Shown one piece after another: positions 44,586 to 53,122 of a stretch of 64,000 nt of DNA. The DNA is taken from positions 1 through 64,000 of the forward strand of contig SVTQ01000003.1 in the NCBI GenBank assembly GCA_015063695.1, written 5' to 3'. This stretch comes from Oscillospiraceae bacterium (GTDB taxonomy: Bacteria > Bacillota > Clostridia > Oscillospirales > CAG-272). A model generated the notes under the pieces. That model had not been told where the DNA came from. It worked only from the letters and a program-made list of their open reading frames with translations, and ran no database searches. Position 1 is the stretch's first letter; each line of letters opens with the position of its first letter. A program made the position numbers and the translations under genes.

Positions 44586-45572
44586 TTAGTCGTTGCTGTC
44601 CCTTTTTTCTTCTTTTTTCTCGCCATTTTTGTCTGAATTTCTGTCCTTCGGGAGAACTTTTACGTCGTTCTTGTCGTAAGCCTTGATGGTAATAGTCTCA
44701 TTCTTGTCAACAAACTTGACCTTTACAAGACCCACAAGAGGGCTTGTTTCGATAACAAAACCGACACCGTCGGGAGTTTTGACACGAGCATCAACGCCGG
44801 GCATGGACTTTATAGCTTCCTCGTAGACCTCGTGCTCAAAGCGCAGACAGCACATAAGTCTTCCGCATGTGCCGGAGATCTTTGTGGAGTTGAGGGAGAG
44901 GTTCTGTTCCTTTGCCATCTTGATGGAGACCTGAGCGAAATCGGAGAGGAAGGTAGCGCAGCAGAAGGGTCTGCCGCAAGCACCGAGACCGCCCATGAGC
45001 TTTGCTTCGTCGCGTATACCTATCTGACGAAGCTCGATTCTCGTTCTGAAAACGGAAGCAAGATCTTTAACAAGCTCTCTGAAGTCGATTCTCTTGTCGG
45101 CGGAGAAATTGAAGAGAAGCTTGGTGTTGTCAAAGGTGTACTGAGCGTCGATAAGCTTCATTTCAAGCCCGTGGTCGCGGATCTTCTTCTGACAGATAAC
45201 GAAGGCTTCCTTTTCAAGCTCCATGTTCCTTTCGTATCTTTCAACGTCGGCATCGGTGGCAATTCTCTCGACACTTCTGAGAGGAAGAACGATCTCGGAA
45301 CTCTTGACTACCTTGTTGGGAATGACGACGGTACCAAACTCAGAGCCTCTTGCGGTCTTGACGATAACGCTTGTATCCTTATCGCACTTGATCCCCTCGG
45401 GTGCGAAATAGTAGATCTTGCCTGCTTCGCTGAAGCGGACCCCTACAATTTCAATTTCCTCGGGAAGATCGTTTACTTCTGTTTCTTCAGTTTCGGCTGT
45501 GGTTTTAGCCTCGATTATGGCATCCTCTATTTCCGAAACGTCAAACACGTTATTATATTCTTTATCTTTCAT
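44586..45572 (-). CDS. ricT: PSP1-domain protein RicT (YaaT)
   Basis: A 328-aa protein with the PSP1 domain. The cysteine motifs CGRPFCC and CGRLMCC match those that bind a 4Fe-4S cluster in the Ric complex of Bacillus, which steers RNase Y and affects sporulation and competence. It lies 19 bases downstream of holB, as yaaT does in Bacillus. The last 30 residues are charged (Lys, Glu, Asp) and look disordered. ricA and ricF are not in the window. Confidence 0.93.
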   Translation of the reverse strand: MKDKEYNNVFDVSEIEDAIIEAKTTAETEETEVNDLPEEIEIVGVRFSEAGKIYYFAPEGIKCDKDTSVIVKTARGSEFGTVVIPNKVVKSSEIVLPLRSVERIATDADVERYERNMELEKEAFVICQKKIRDHGLEMKLIDAQYTFDNTKLLFNFSADKRIDFRELVKDLASVFRTRIELRQIGIRDEAKLMGGLGACGRPFCCATFLSDFAQVSIKMAKEQNLSLNSTKISGTCGRLMCCLRFEHEVYEEAIKSMPGVDARVKTPDGVGFVIETSPLVGLVKVKFVDKNETITIKAYDKNDVKVLPKDRNSDKNGEKKEEKRDSND

Positions 45573-45591
45573 AAATATGCCTTTCTGTATA

Positions 45592-46590
45592 TCAAGTTAA
45601 AAGGAGTGTCAGCACAGCGTTTATGCTGACGTTTGCACCGATGTCCCCTTCTGCACTCGTAACTCTGTCATAAAGCTCCGAAAGCCTTGCGATGCTCACC
45701 TTCGGACAAAGCTTTTTAACAACCTCGCTGTCCGTGTAGAAAAGGAGCTCTGCGCCCTTAGTTTTCTTGTAGTATAATATATCTCTCAGCGCCGTCTTGA
45801 TATAGGCGAGCATCTTCATAACGTCCCCTCTTTTCTGAGGGAAAAGGGACGCTGCCTCAAGCTTTGCGGCGGCGGAAGAGGCAAGCAGTGCAGACACCGC
45901 TTCAGATGCGCTTGTGCGAAGCTTTTCATCCGCAGGGTCGCTTTTTTTGAGAAACGACAAAGCTTTGCCGATGGAACCGCCCGCGTTTGAGACCGCAGTG
46001 TTCAAAGCACCTTCGTCGGCTGCAAGCTTTTTGTATTCCGTGTGAGAAAGAACGTAGCTTTTTATCTCTTCCTTATCAAAGACCTCCATCTGAATAACGG
46101 GGGCGCGGCTCTTCACCGTATCAAGAAGTAAAAGGGAATTCTCACAAAGGAGAATGAAAGCGGCAAATTCGGGAGGCTCTTCAAGGGAGAGAAGCAGGGC
46201 ATTCTGAGCCTGAACCGTCATCTTGTCTGCATCCTCAATAACGTAGACCTTGCAGTTCATTTCCGTGGGGGCGAAATATAAAGTTGCCTTTATCCCGTCT
46301 CTGACGGCTGAAACACCAACTGTCGCCTTGTCGCCGCGGCCGACGGTGATAACGTCTGTGCAGACACCTTCAAAAACCTTCCTGCAGGAAGGGCAGGTGC
46401 CGCAGGGAAAGCTTTTTCCGTCTCTGCTTTTACAGAACAAAGCGGCGGCGGTGAGGTGAGCCGCAGTGTGCTTTCCGCTTCCTTCGGGACCTTCGAAAAT
46501 GTAAGCGTGGGACTGTCTGCCCGAGAGAATATCTCGCGCCACTGTGTTTTTCAGTTTTTCGTTTCCGTAAAGTCTCTCAAACAGTTCCAT
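45592..46590 (-). CDS. holB: DNA polymerase III delta-prime subunit
   Basis: A 332-aa AAA+ clamp-loader subunit. It has a P-loop (GPEGSGKHT), a zinc site (CGTCPSCRKV), the EDADKMTVQAQNALL sensor region and SLEEPP. It works with delta and tau to open the sliding clamp. It heads the cluster holB-ricT and has a near-perfect promoter. The C-terminal collar domain is present, so the protein is whole. Confidence 0.94.
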   Translation of the reverse strand: MELFERLYGNEKLKNTVARDILSGRQSHAYIFEGPEGSGKHTAAHLTAAALFCKSRDGKSFPCGTCPSCRKVFEGVCTDVITVGRGDKATVGVSAVRDGIKATLYFAPTEMNCKVYVIEDADKMTVQAQNALLLSLEEPPEFAAFILLCENSLLLLDTVKSRAPVIQMEVFDKEEIKSYVLSHTEYKKLAADEGALNTAVSNAGGSIGKALSFLKKSDPADEKLRTSASEAVSALLASSAAAKLEAASLFPQKRGDVMKMLAYIKTALRDILYYKKTKGAELLFYTDSEVVKKLCPKVSIARLSELYDRVTSAEGDIGANVSINAVLTLLLT

Positions 46591-46621
46591 TGCTCCTCCG
46601 TAATTTTTGCCTTACCGATAC

Positions 46622-46650
46622 ATTATATCAAAACATTAATAAATTGTCAA
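46622..46650 (-). promoter_or_regulatory. Promoter of holB
   Basis: TTGACA (46645-46650), 17 bases, TATAAT (46622-46627) on the minus strand: both boxes are perfect. Confidence 0.88.
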
Positions 46651-46753
46651 ATGTTAAATAGTTCTTTTTTTAGAGTATTCTCTCAGCCTTAAAAATTAAA
46701 CTCGCGGGAATAATATAAACAACAGAAAAACTTTCGCCAAAGGAGGAAAAGCT

Positions 46754-47605
46754 GTGAAAAAAACTTTAATTTTCTTTGCCGTTCTGGCTCTCTCTGCCGT
46801 AATCTTCACCTCGGTTTCGCGGAAAAATACCTCCTCGGACTTCACCTTTCTCGCAATGGACTTTTACGACGTGTTTTCTGCCGAAACCGAAAATGAATTT
46901 TATACAACTTCCGAAAAGTTTAAAAACGAAATATGTTATACAAACGCAAAAACCACCGACAAATATAGACTTATGTCGCTTTTGAATTATGTCGAAAACC
47001 ACCGTATCAGTACAAATGCAGAAAATATACGTGCTGATGTATTGAACATTTTCGGCTCGTGCAGAACTATTTCGGAAGGTGAATATTACGGGGGAATTAC
47101 ACGTATATACAATAAATATCTTGCCGCAGGCGAAGGCGAATGTAATGAAGGCTCTTTCTTTCCCGAAAACAGGATATTTCACCCTCCCGAAAAGAAGAAA
47201 GCCGACAACGTCTTTTCTCTGACGGCTTCTGAGATCAGAGAAAAAAGTTCTTTTCTGTCAGCCGTTGTCTGCGAGGGCTTCGGTGAAAGATACGAAGTCT
47301 CTCCCGACGGAACGGTTTGGCTCTACGGAGAAAACTGTGCGTTCTCTCTCTCGGAGGAATTCGACCCAAGGCTCCTTGTAATTCAAAAGAGAGGAATAAA
47401 TGACGGGCTCCGTCTCCACAGCTTCAGAAGCAAAAACGTTTTCAGCCGCCTTGACCTTATCTGTGAAGGAAATATCATAAAAGCAAAAGACTTCCGCGAA
47501 AGCTTCATTACCGCTGAGTTCGATGAGCTTTCGGGCTTTGTGAGCTACGATTTTTCATCATACAATTTTCCCGTCGGAAGCGGGGCATCTTTTGGCAGAA
47601 ATTAA
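46754..47605 (+). CDS. Exported protein of unknown function
   Basis: A 283-aa protein with an N-terminal hydrophobic segment (about 5-20) that may be a signal peptide or anchor. I do not recognise the rest. It is rich in Glu, Phe, Ser and Asn, has three Cys in the second half, and contains a possible beta unit GERYEVSPDGTVWLYGENC. GTG start with AGGAGG 7 bases before. It is divergent from holB. Nothing in the context suggests a role. Confidence 0.75.
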   Translation: MKKTLIFFAVLALSAVIFTSVSRKNTSSDFTFLAMDFYDVFSAETENEFYTTSEKFKNEICYTNAKTTDKYRLMSLLNYVENHRISTNAENIRADVLNIFGSCRTISEGEYYGGITRIYNKYLAAGEGECNEGSFFPENRIFHPPEKKKADNVFSLTASEIREKSSFLSAVVCEGFGERYEVSPDGTVWLYGENCAFSLSEEFDPRLLVIQKRGINDGLRLHSFRSKNVFSRLDLICEGNIIKAKDFRESFITAEFDELSGFVSYDFSSYNFPVGSGASFGRN

Positions 47606-47629
47606 TATATTATATTTATATTGTAGGTA

Positions 47630-47658
47630 TTGCAAAAAATACGGGGTTGTGGTACAAT
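47630..47658 (+). promoter_or_regulatory. Probable promoter of the Gfo/Idh/MocA oxidoreductase
   Basis: TTGCAA (47630-47635), 17 bases, TACAAT (47653-47658), about 40 bases before the ATG. Confidence 0.65.
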
Positions 47659-47699
47659 ATAATGTGGTAAGATATGTGAACCGTACACGGGAGGCTTTT

Positions 47700-48821
47700 A
47701 TGGAAAGAAGAGTAAATATCGGTATCATCGGCTTCGGAAGCATGGGCAAGACCCACGCATCCTGCATTGAAGATATGAAGTATTACTACAGCGGTCTCGG
47801 TATTGAACCTGTTCTTTACGGAGTGTGCGCATCGAGCCCCGAAAACAGCAAAAAGTACGCTGAAAAATACGGTTTTGAAAGAGCATTTTCCTCTCCCGAG
47901 GAGCTTATAATCTGTCCTGAAATCGACGTTGTTGATATCTGCACGCCCAATATTTTTCACTATGAACAGCTTAAAGCGGCAATAGCGGCAGGTAAGCATA
48001 TCTACTGCGAGAAGCCCCTCTGCACGACCCCCGAGCAGGCTGAAGAGATATGCACTCTCGCAGAGAAAACAAACTCCGTGTGCGCGGTAGTTTTCAATAC
48101 GAGATTTCATCTTCCCGTTATCCGTGCTAAAGAGATTATCGAAAAGGGCGGTATAGGTGATATCGTCTCCTTTAACGTTTCCTTTCTCCACAGCAGCGCG
48201 ACCGATGTTAACAGAACGGGCTGGAAGCAGGATAAAACGGTCTGCGGCGGCGGTGTTCTTTTCGATCTCGGGTCCCATGCCGTTGACATGACAAGATACC
48301 TCTGCGGTGATTTTGAAAAGGTCTTCGGTAAAAGCCAGATAGCGTTCCCCGAAAGACGGAGCTTTGACGGCCGTGAAAACTGGAAAACAAATGCGGACGA
48401 GACTTTCTATATTATCGCCGAGCTTAAGAATAAAGCTGTGGGAAATATTACCGTCAGCAAGATACATCAGGGAACAAACGACGATTTCAATTTTGAAATA
48501 TACGGAACAAAGGGAAGTCTTAAGTTCGGACTTATGGACCCGAACTGGCTCTACTATTATGATGCAACAGCTCCCGAAAAAGTAAGAGGAGTTACAAGAA
48601 TTGAGTGCGTCGGCCGTTTTGATTTTCCCGCAACGGGATTTCCCGGTGCCAAAGCAACAGTAGGCTGGCTCCGCGGTCATATCGGCTCCATGCACAACTT
48701 CCTCGAGGGAGTGGCTGAGAATAAGGCAGTTGAGCCTTCCTTCAGAGACGGTGCAGTCGTTCAGAGAATACTCGATGCGGCTTACCGCTCCGACGAGATC
48801 GGCGGATTTATGCAGTGCTGA
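47700..48821 (+). CDS. Gfo/Idh/MocA-family oxidoreductase
   Basis: A 373-aa NAD(P)-dependent sugar or cyclitol dehydrogenase. The Rossmann motif GIIGFGSMGKTHA opens the protein, EKPLCTTPEQA is the conserved lysine site, and GGVLFDLGSHAVDM is the C-terminal domain motif. The substrate is unknown. GGGAGG (47689-47694) sets the ATG at 47700. The last residues (MQC) and the stop codon are encoded by the first hairpin of the following array, so the array has reached into the gene. Confidence 0.9.
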   Translation: MERRVNIGIIGFGSMGKTHASCIEDMKYYYSGLGIEPVLYGVCASSPENSKKYAEKYGFERAFSSPEELIICPEIDVVDICTPNIFHYEQLKAAIAAGKHIYCEKPLCTTPEQAEEICTLAEKTNSVCAVVFNTRFHLPVIRAKEIIEKGGIGDIVSFNVSFLHSSATDVNRTGWKQDKTVCGGGVLFDLGSHAVDMTRYLCGDFEKVFGKSQIAFPERRSFDGRENWKTNADETFYIIAELKNKAVGNITVSKIHQGTNDDFNFEIYGTKGSLKFGLMDPNWLYYYDATAPEKVRGVTRIECVGRFDFPATGFPGAKATVGWLRGHIGSMHNFLEGVAENKAVEPSFRDGAVVQRILDAAYRSDEIGGFMQC

Positions 48822-49059
48822 CGCACTGATGATATACAACGGCGTTGCCGTTGGTGATATACAAAGCTTGCGCTTTGGTGATATACAACGCTTCGCGTTG
48901 ATGATATACAACGGCGTTGCCGTTGATGATATACAGTGCTGATGCACTGATGATATACAAAGCTTGCGCTTTGATGATATACAACGGCGTTGCCGTTGAT
49001 GATATACAGTGCTGACGCACTGATGATATACAACGCTTCGCGTTGATTTGCTTCGCAAA
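48813..49059 (+). repeat. Eleven-unit hairpin array with ATGATATA linkers
   Basis: Hairpins in order: CAGTGC (48813), CAACGGC (48837), CAAAGC (48862), CAACGC (48886), CAACGGC (48909), CAGTGC (48934), CAAAGC (48958), CAACGGC (48982), CAGTGC (49007), CAACGC (49031) and TTTGC (49047). Only four arm sequences are used before the last one, so units have been copied. Linkers are RTGATATA. The array begins inside the oxidoreductase gene and ends one base from the AGGAGG of coaE. Confidence 0.95.
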
Positions 49060-49073
49060 AAGGAGGCTATATT

Positions 49074-49688
49074 ATGAATAATAATCAAATGATAGGCCTT
49101 TGCGGAAGAAGCGGAAGCGGAAAGGGCTACGTGTGCAAAATATTCTCCGAATACGGAGGACTTCATCTTGACACGGATAATATATACCACAGCCTCCTTC
49201 TTCCTGCGGGCGGTGAAGCTTCCCCCTGCGCGGCGGAGCTTGCCTTCGCCTTCGGTGAAGAAATTTTCACGGCAGAGAAGACCGTAGACAGAAAAAAGCT
49301 CTCATCAATAGTGTTTTCAGACGAAGAAGCACTTGAAAGGCTTAACAAAATAACCCACAAATACATATTTAACGAAACTATGAGGCTGTTTGACAGCTCC
49401 GACGCACCCTTTGCGGTGATGGATGCCCCCGTCCTTTTTGAAAGCGGCTTTGATAAATACTGTAACTTTACGGTGTGTGTCACCGCCGATGACGAGACCT
49501 GCATCCGAAGAATAACCGAGCGCGACGGCATAAGTCCCGAGCGGGCAAAAATGCGCCTTGAAAATCAGATATCAAAAGAAAAACTTACAGAGCTTTGCGA
49601 CTATGAAATAGTAAACAACGGCACAGAAGACGTGCGAAAACAAATAAAAGACATCCTCAAAGAAAGGGGTATAATCAGTGAACTTTAA
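49074..49688 (+). CDS. coaE: Dephospho-CoA kinase
   Basis: A 204-aa P-loop kinase that makes the last step of coenzyme A synthesis. Walker A GLCGRSGSGKGYV, the acidic HLDTDNIYH, and APVLFESGFD with later RxxxRxG-type ITERDGISPERAKMRL (lid region) are all present. AAGGAGG precedes the ATG and directly follows the hairpin array. Overlaps the lytic transglycosylase gene by 11 bases. Confidence 0.94.
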   Translation: MNNNQMIGLCGRSGSGKGYVCKIFSEYGGLHLDTDNIYHSLLLPAGGEASPCAAELAFAFGEEIFTAEKTVDRKKLSSIVFSDEEALERLNKITHKYIFNETMRLFDSSDAPFAVMDAPVLFESGFDKYCNFTVCVTADDETCIRRITERDGISPERAKMRLENQISKEKLTELCDYEIVNNGTEDVRKQIKDILKERGIISEL

Positions 49689-50265
49689 AAAAGCGGCTGT
49701 TCGAAGCGTAGTAATAATTGCCATTGCGGCAGTTTCCATCCTTATCGGATTTCTCTATCAGAACATTTCCGAAAAGGCGGATATGAAAAAATACCCCCTT
49801 GAATACACCGATTTCGTAACGAAGTATTCCTCGGAATACGGCGTGCCCGAGTACATAATCTATTCGGTTATCAAGGTCGAAAGCGACTTTGACTCAAGTC
49901 TTCTTTCCGAAGACGGTGAGATAGGCCTTATGCAGGTAAAGCCCGAGCATCTCAAGGTGTACAGCGGAAGCCTTCGCGATAATTACGATACGGGAATGCT
50001 CTACGACCCCGAGACGAATATCAAATACGGAACCTATCACCTGTCAAAAATGTACCTGAGGCTCGGCACGTGGAGATCCGTCTTTGCGGCAATGTACGCA
50101 GGAGAGGAAACAGTTACCGCGTGGCTTTCCGACGAGGCCGTTTCCGATATTGAAGAAAACGTAAAGCCCAAGCTTCGCGAAATTCCCGACAAGGGATGCA
50201 GAAAATTTACTGAAAAGCTTGAGGATATATCCGAAACCTATAAAAATTTGTATTACACAAAATAA
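49678..50265 (+). CDS. Membrane-anchored lytic transglycosylase (SLT family)
   Basis: A 195-aa protein with an N-terminal anchor (about 9-28) and a Slt70-like domain: catalytic Glu68 in IKVESDFDS, then SEDGEIGLMQVKPE and a GTWRSVFAAMYAGE segment. It cuts peptidoglycan glycan strands and forms 1,6-anhydro ends. It starts at a GTG inside the coaE end, so is coupled to it; the pair coaE-slt is also seen in other Clostridia as far as I recall. Confidence 0.9.
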   Translation: MNFKKAAVRSVVIIAIAAVSILIGFLYQNISEKADMKKYPLEYTDFVTKYSSEYGVPEYIIYSVIKVESDFDSSLLSEDGEIGLMQVKPEHLKVYSGSLRDNYDTGMLYDPETNIKYGTYHLSKMYLRLGTWRSVFAAMYAGEETVTAWLSDEAVSDIEENVKPKLREIPDKGCRKFTEKLEDISETYKNLYYTK

Positions 50266-50299
50266 AATAATTAATCATTCACATAAAGGAGTAAACAAA

Positions 50300-51709
50300 A
50301 TGGAGAACAGTAAAGCAAAGGAACTTCAGGAAAAGCTTTTTTATAAGAAAAAGAGCGCATTTGAAGCTATGAGCGAAAATGAGCTTGACGAGGTAATGGA
50401 ATACGCAAAGGGCTACAGCATCTATCTTGACACTGCGAAAACAGAGCGCGAAGCAGTAGATTACAGCGTGGATATGCTCAAGGCATACGGCTTCGAGCCC
50501 TACGTTCTCGGTATGCCCGTATACCCCGGCGACAGATTTTATCACGTAAACAGAAACAAGAGCCTTATCGCTTTTGTTATCGGCAGCGAAGGCGTTGAGG
50601 ACGGATTTAAAATTCTCGCCGCTCACGTTGACAGCCCCCGTCTTGACCTCAAGCAGCACCCCATCTATGAAGACGGCGGCTTTGCTTATGCAAAGACACA
50701 TTACTACGGCGGTATCAGAAAGTACCAGTGGGCAACGGTGCCCCTTGCGCTTCACGGCGTGGTAGTTCTTAAGAACGGAGAAGAAATTAAAGTAAATATC
50801 GGTGAAAATGAGGGCGACCCCGTATTCTGCATCACAGACCTTCTCCCTCATCTTGCAAAGGACCAGAACGCAAAGACCCTCGCAACTGCATTCAGCGGCG
50901 AAGGCCTCAACGTTCTCGTATGCGCTTCTCCCTTCATGGAGGACGGCAAGGTATGTGACGTTGACGAAAAGATAAAGCTCAACGTTCTCCTCGAGCTCTA
51001 CCGTCTCTACGGTATCACTGAAGAGGACTTCATCAGCGCAGAGCTCTGCTTCGTTCCCTCTGCAAAGTGCATGGATATCGGCTTTGACAGAGCCCTTATC
51101 GGCGCATACGGCCATGACGACCGCGTTTGCGCATACTCTGAGCTGACAGCTATGATAGAAAACCTTGACGGTAAGAACTCCATCATGTGCATCCTGGCAG
51201 ATAAGGAAGAAACGGGAAGCGACGGCGCAACAGGCATGCAGTGCCGCCTTATGGTCGATATCATCGACTCCGTATCCAAGGTCCTCGGAGCTGACGGCGC
51301 GGCGGTAAGAGCGCGCTCCAAGTGCCTCTCAGCGGACGTTGCGGCTACCTTTGACCCCTGCTATCCCGAAGTATTCGAAAAGCGCAATTCCGCCATCGCA
51401 TCCTGCGGCGTAGCTCTCGCTAAGTACACAGGCTCAGGCGGTAAGTACGGCACCAACGACTGCCACGCAGAATTCATCGCTGAGATCAGAGAGATCTTTG
51501 AAAAGGATAACGTTCTGTGGCAGACAGCCGAAATGGGTAAGGTAGACGCAGGCGGCGGCGGAACGGTTGCAAAGTATATCTCCAGATATAATATCGACAC
51601 AGTTGACGTAGGCGTACCCGTGCTCTCCATGCACGCACCCTTCGAGGTGATCTCCAAATACGACCTCTACAGCGCACATAAGGCATTCTGCGCTTTCTGC
51701 AAGTATTGA
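50300..51709 (+). CDS. M18-family aminopeptidase
   Basis: A 469-aa zinc aminopeptidase of the aspartyl-aminopeptidase (M18) family. Metal and active-site segments: AAHVDSPR, ADKEETGSD, GAYGHDDRVCAY and SMHAPFEV. It takes N-terminal, mainly acidic, residues off peptides in the cytoplasm. The frame is open from 50219, but AAAGGAG (50285-50291) fits the ATG at 50300. Full length. Confidence 0.94.
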   Translation: MENSKAKELQEKLFYKKKSAFEAMSENELDEVMEYAKGYSIYLDTAKTEREAVDYSVDMLKAYGFEPYVLGMPVYPGDRFYHVNRNKSLIAFVIGSEGVEDGFKILAAHVDSPRLDLKQHPIYEDGGFAYAKTHYYGGIRKYQWATVPLALHGVVVLKNGEEIKVNIGENEGDPVFCITDLLPHLAKDQNAKTLATAFSGEGLNVLVCASPFMEDGKVCDVDEKIKLNVLLELYRLYGITEEDFISAELCFVPSAKCMDIGFDRALIGAYGHDDRVCAYSELTAMIENLDGKNSIMCILADKEETGSDGATGMQCRLMVDIIDSVSKVLGADGAAVRARSKCLSADVAATFDPCYPEVFEKRNSAIASCGVALAKYTGSGGKYGTNDCHAEFIAEIREIFEKDNVLWQTAEMGKVDAGGGGTVAKYISRYNIDTVDVGVPVLSMHAPFEVISKYDLYSAHKAFCAFCKY

Positions 51710-51736
51710 TTTTAAATACCGACCAACGTATAACCC

Positions 51737-51848
51737 GTAGGGGCGAGCATTGCTCGTCCGAGATATGTTTGCCTTGCGGCAATGATGTTGCGGTAATACC
51801 GCAAATGATGTTACGCTTCGCGTAAATGATGTTGTGACTTCGTCACAA
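51737..51848 (+). repeat. GTAGGGG element and a hybrid hairpin array
   Basis: Element 51737-51760 (core GAGCATTGCTC). Array: TTGCC-TTGC (51769-51782), TTGCGGT-AAT (51788-51804), TTACGC-TTC (51811-51825), TTGTGAC-TTC (51832-51848). The first hairpin is entered by a GATAT linker but left by an ATGATG linker, so two array types are joined there. The last two units are identical to 42202-42239. Confidence 0.88.
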
Positions 51849-51876
51849 ACTGAAACACCAGACCAACGTGTAATTC

Positions 51877-52014
51877 GTAGGGGCGAGCATTGCTCGTCCG
51901 AGATATGTGTCTTCGACACGCGATATGCCCTCTGCGAGGGCTCGATATAATCCCTTGCGGGATTTCGATATGTCCGCTATGGCGGACACGATATATTTTC
52001 CGCTTTGCGGAAAA
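51877..52014 (+). repeat. GTAGGGG element and five-unit GATAT hairpin array before prfA
   Basis: Element 51877-51900. Units: GTGTC-TTC (51907-51919), GCCCTC-TGC (51927-51941), AATCCC-TTGC (51949-51964), GTCCGC-TATG (51972-51987), TTTTCCGC-TTT (51996-52014). Together with the block before it, this fills the 51710-52033 gap. The last hairpin ends 10 bases before the CGGAG site of prfA. Confidence 0.92.
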
Positions 52015-52033
52015 TGCGAGAAACGGAGAAACC

Positions 52034-53107
52034 ATGATAGACAGACTTAAAGAGGCAAACGACCGCTTCGAAAGACTCGAGTGCGAGCTTGCCCTTCCCG
52101 AAACACTCTCAAACATGGAGCTTTACGCAAAGCTCATGAAGGAATATAAAAACCTCGCCCCCCTTATCGAAAAGTACAGAGAGTATAAGAAGTGCGAAAG
52201 CGACACCGAAGGAGCAGCCCTCCTTATGGCAGAGGAGACCGATCCCGAAATGAAGGCCCTCGCCGAAGAGGAATATTACGCAGGCCGCGAAACGCTCTCA
52301 AAGATCGAAGAAGAGCTGAAAATTCTCCTTCTTCCCAAGGATCCAAACGACGATAAGAACGTAATAGTTGAGATAAGAGCAGGAGCAGGCGGTGACGAGG
52401 CGGCGCTGTTTGCAGGTGTTCTTTACAGAATGTACACTATGTACGCCGACACTAAAAAGTATAAGACCGAGCTTGTGAGCTGTAACGAAACGGGTCTCGG
52501 CGGCTTCCGCGAGATAACCTTCATGATATCGGGAGAGGGAGCCTTCTCAAGATATAAGTACGAAAGCGGAGTTCACAGAGTACAGAGAGTTCCCGAAACG
52601 GAATCCTCGGGCAGAATTCATACCTCGACTGCAACGGTGGCAGTGCTTCCCGAAGCAGAGGACGTTGAAATTGAGATAAACAACTCCGATCTTATTATCG
52701 AAACCATCAAGTCAAGCGGCGCAGGCGGTCAGCACGTAAACAAGACAGAGTCCGCTATCCGACTTATCCATAAGCCCACGGGTATCACCATAGAATGTCA
52801 GGACGAGCGAAGCCAGCATAAGAACAAGGATAAAGCCATGAAGCTCCTTCGCACAAAGCTCTTCGACATGAAGCAACAGGAGCAGAACGACAAAATTGCA
52901 TCCGAGCGCCGTTCTCAGGTAGGAACGGGCGACAGAAGCGAACGTATCAGGACCTATAACTACCCTCAGGGCAGAATTACAGACCACAGAATAGGCTACA
53001 CCATATATTCCCTTGAAAGCTTCCTAAACGGCGATATAGAAGGAATGATAGATGCCCTCGCGACGGCAGACACAGCGGAAAAGCTGAAGGGTGCCTCCGA
53101 GGATTAA
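52034..53107 (+). CDS. prfA: Peptide chain release factor 1
   Basis: A 357-aa class I release factor that ends translation at UAA and UAG. The GGQ motif (SGAGGQHVNKTES), the RSERIRTYNYPQGRITDHRI tail segment and the N-terminal coiled domain are as expected. The frame is open from 51890 through the hairpin array, but the family start and the CGGAG site put the ATG at 52034. prmC, often next to prfA, is absent; sua5 follows after 15 bases. Confidence 0.96.
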   Translation: MIDRLKEANDRFERLECELALPETLSNMELYAKLMKEYKNLAPLIEKYREYKKCESDTEGAALLMAEETDPEMKALAEEEYYAGRETLSKIEEELKILLLPKDPNDDKNVIVEIRAGAGGDEAALFAGVLYRMYTMYADTKKYKTELVSCNETGLGGFREITFMISGEGAFSRYKYESGVHRVQRVPETESSGRIHTSTATVAVLPEAEDVEIEINNSDLIIETIKSSGAGGQHVNKTESAIRLIHKPTGITIECQDERSQHKNKDKAMKLLRTKLFDMKQQEQNDKIASERRSQVGTGDRSERIRTYNYPQGRITDHRIGYTIYSLESFLNGDIEGMIDALATADTAEKLKGASED

Positions 53108-53122
53108 ACAGAGGTCAGACTT

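Noticed and set aside
48813-49059. CRISPR array
   Set aside because: Period is about 24 bases, the repeated part is the linker, the variable parts are self-complementary and are reused, and there is no cas gene. A CRISPR has long identical repeats and unique non-palindromic spacers.
47616-49190. A 524-residue open frame on the minus strand opposite the Gfo/Idh/MocA and coaE genes
   Set aside because: It reads through the hairpin array, giving the repeated nonsense VYHQ/YIIN, and lies opposite two clear genes. It has no ribosome site and no recognisable domain.
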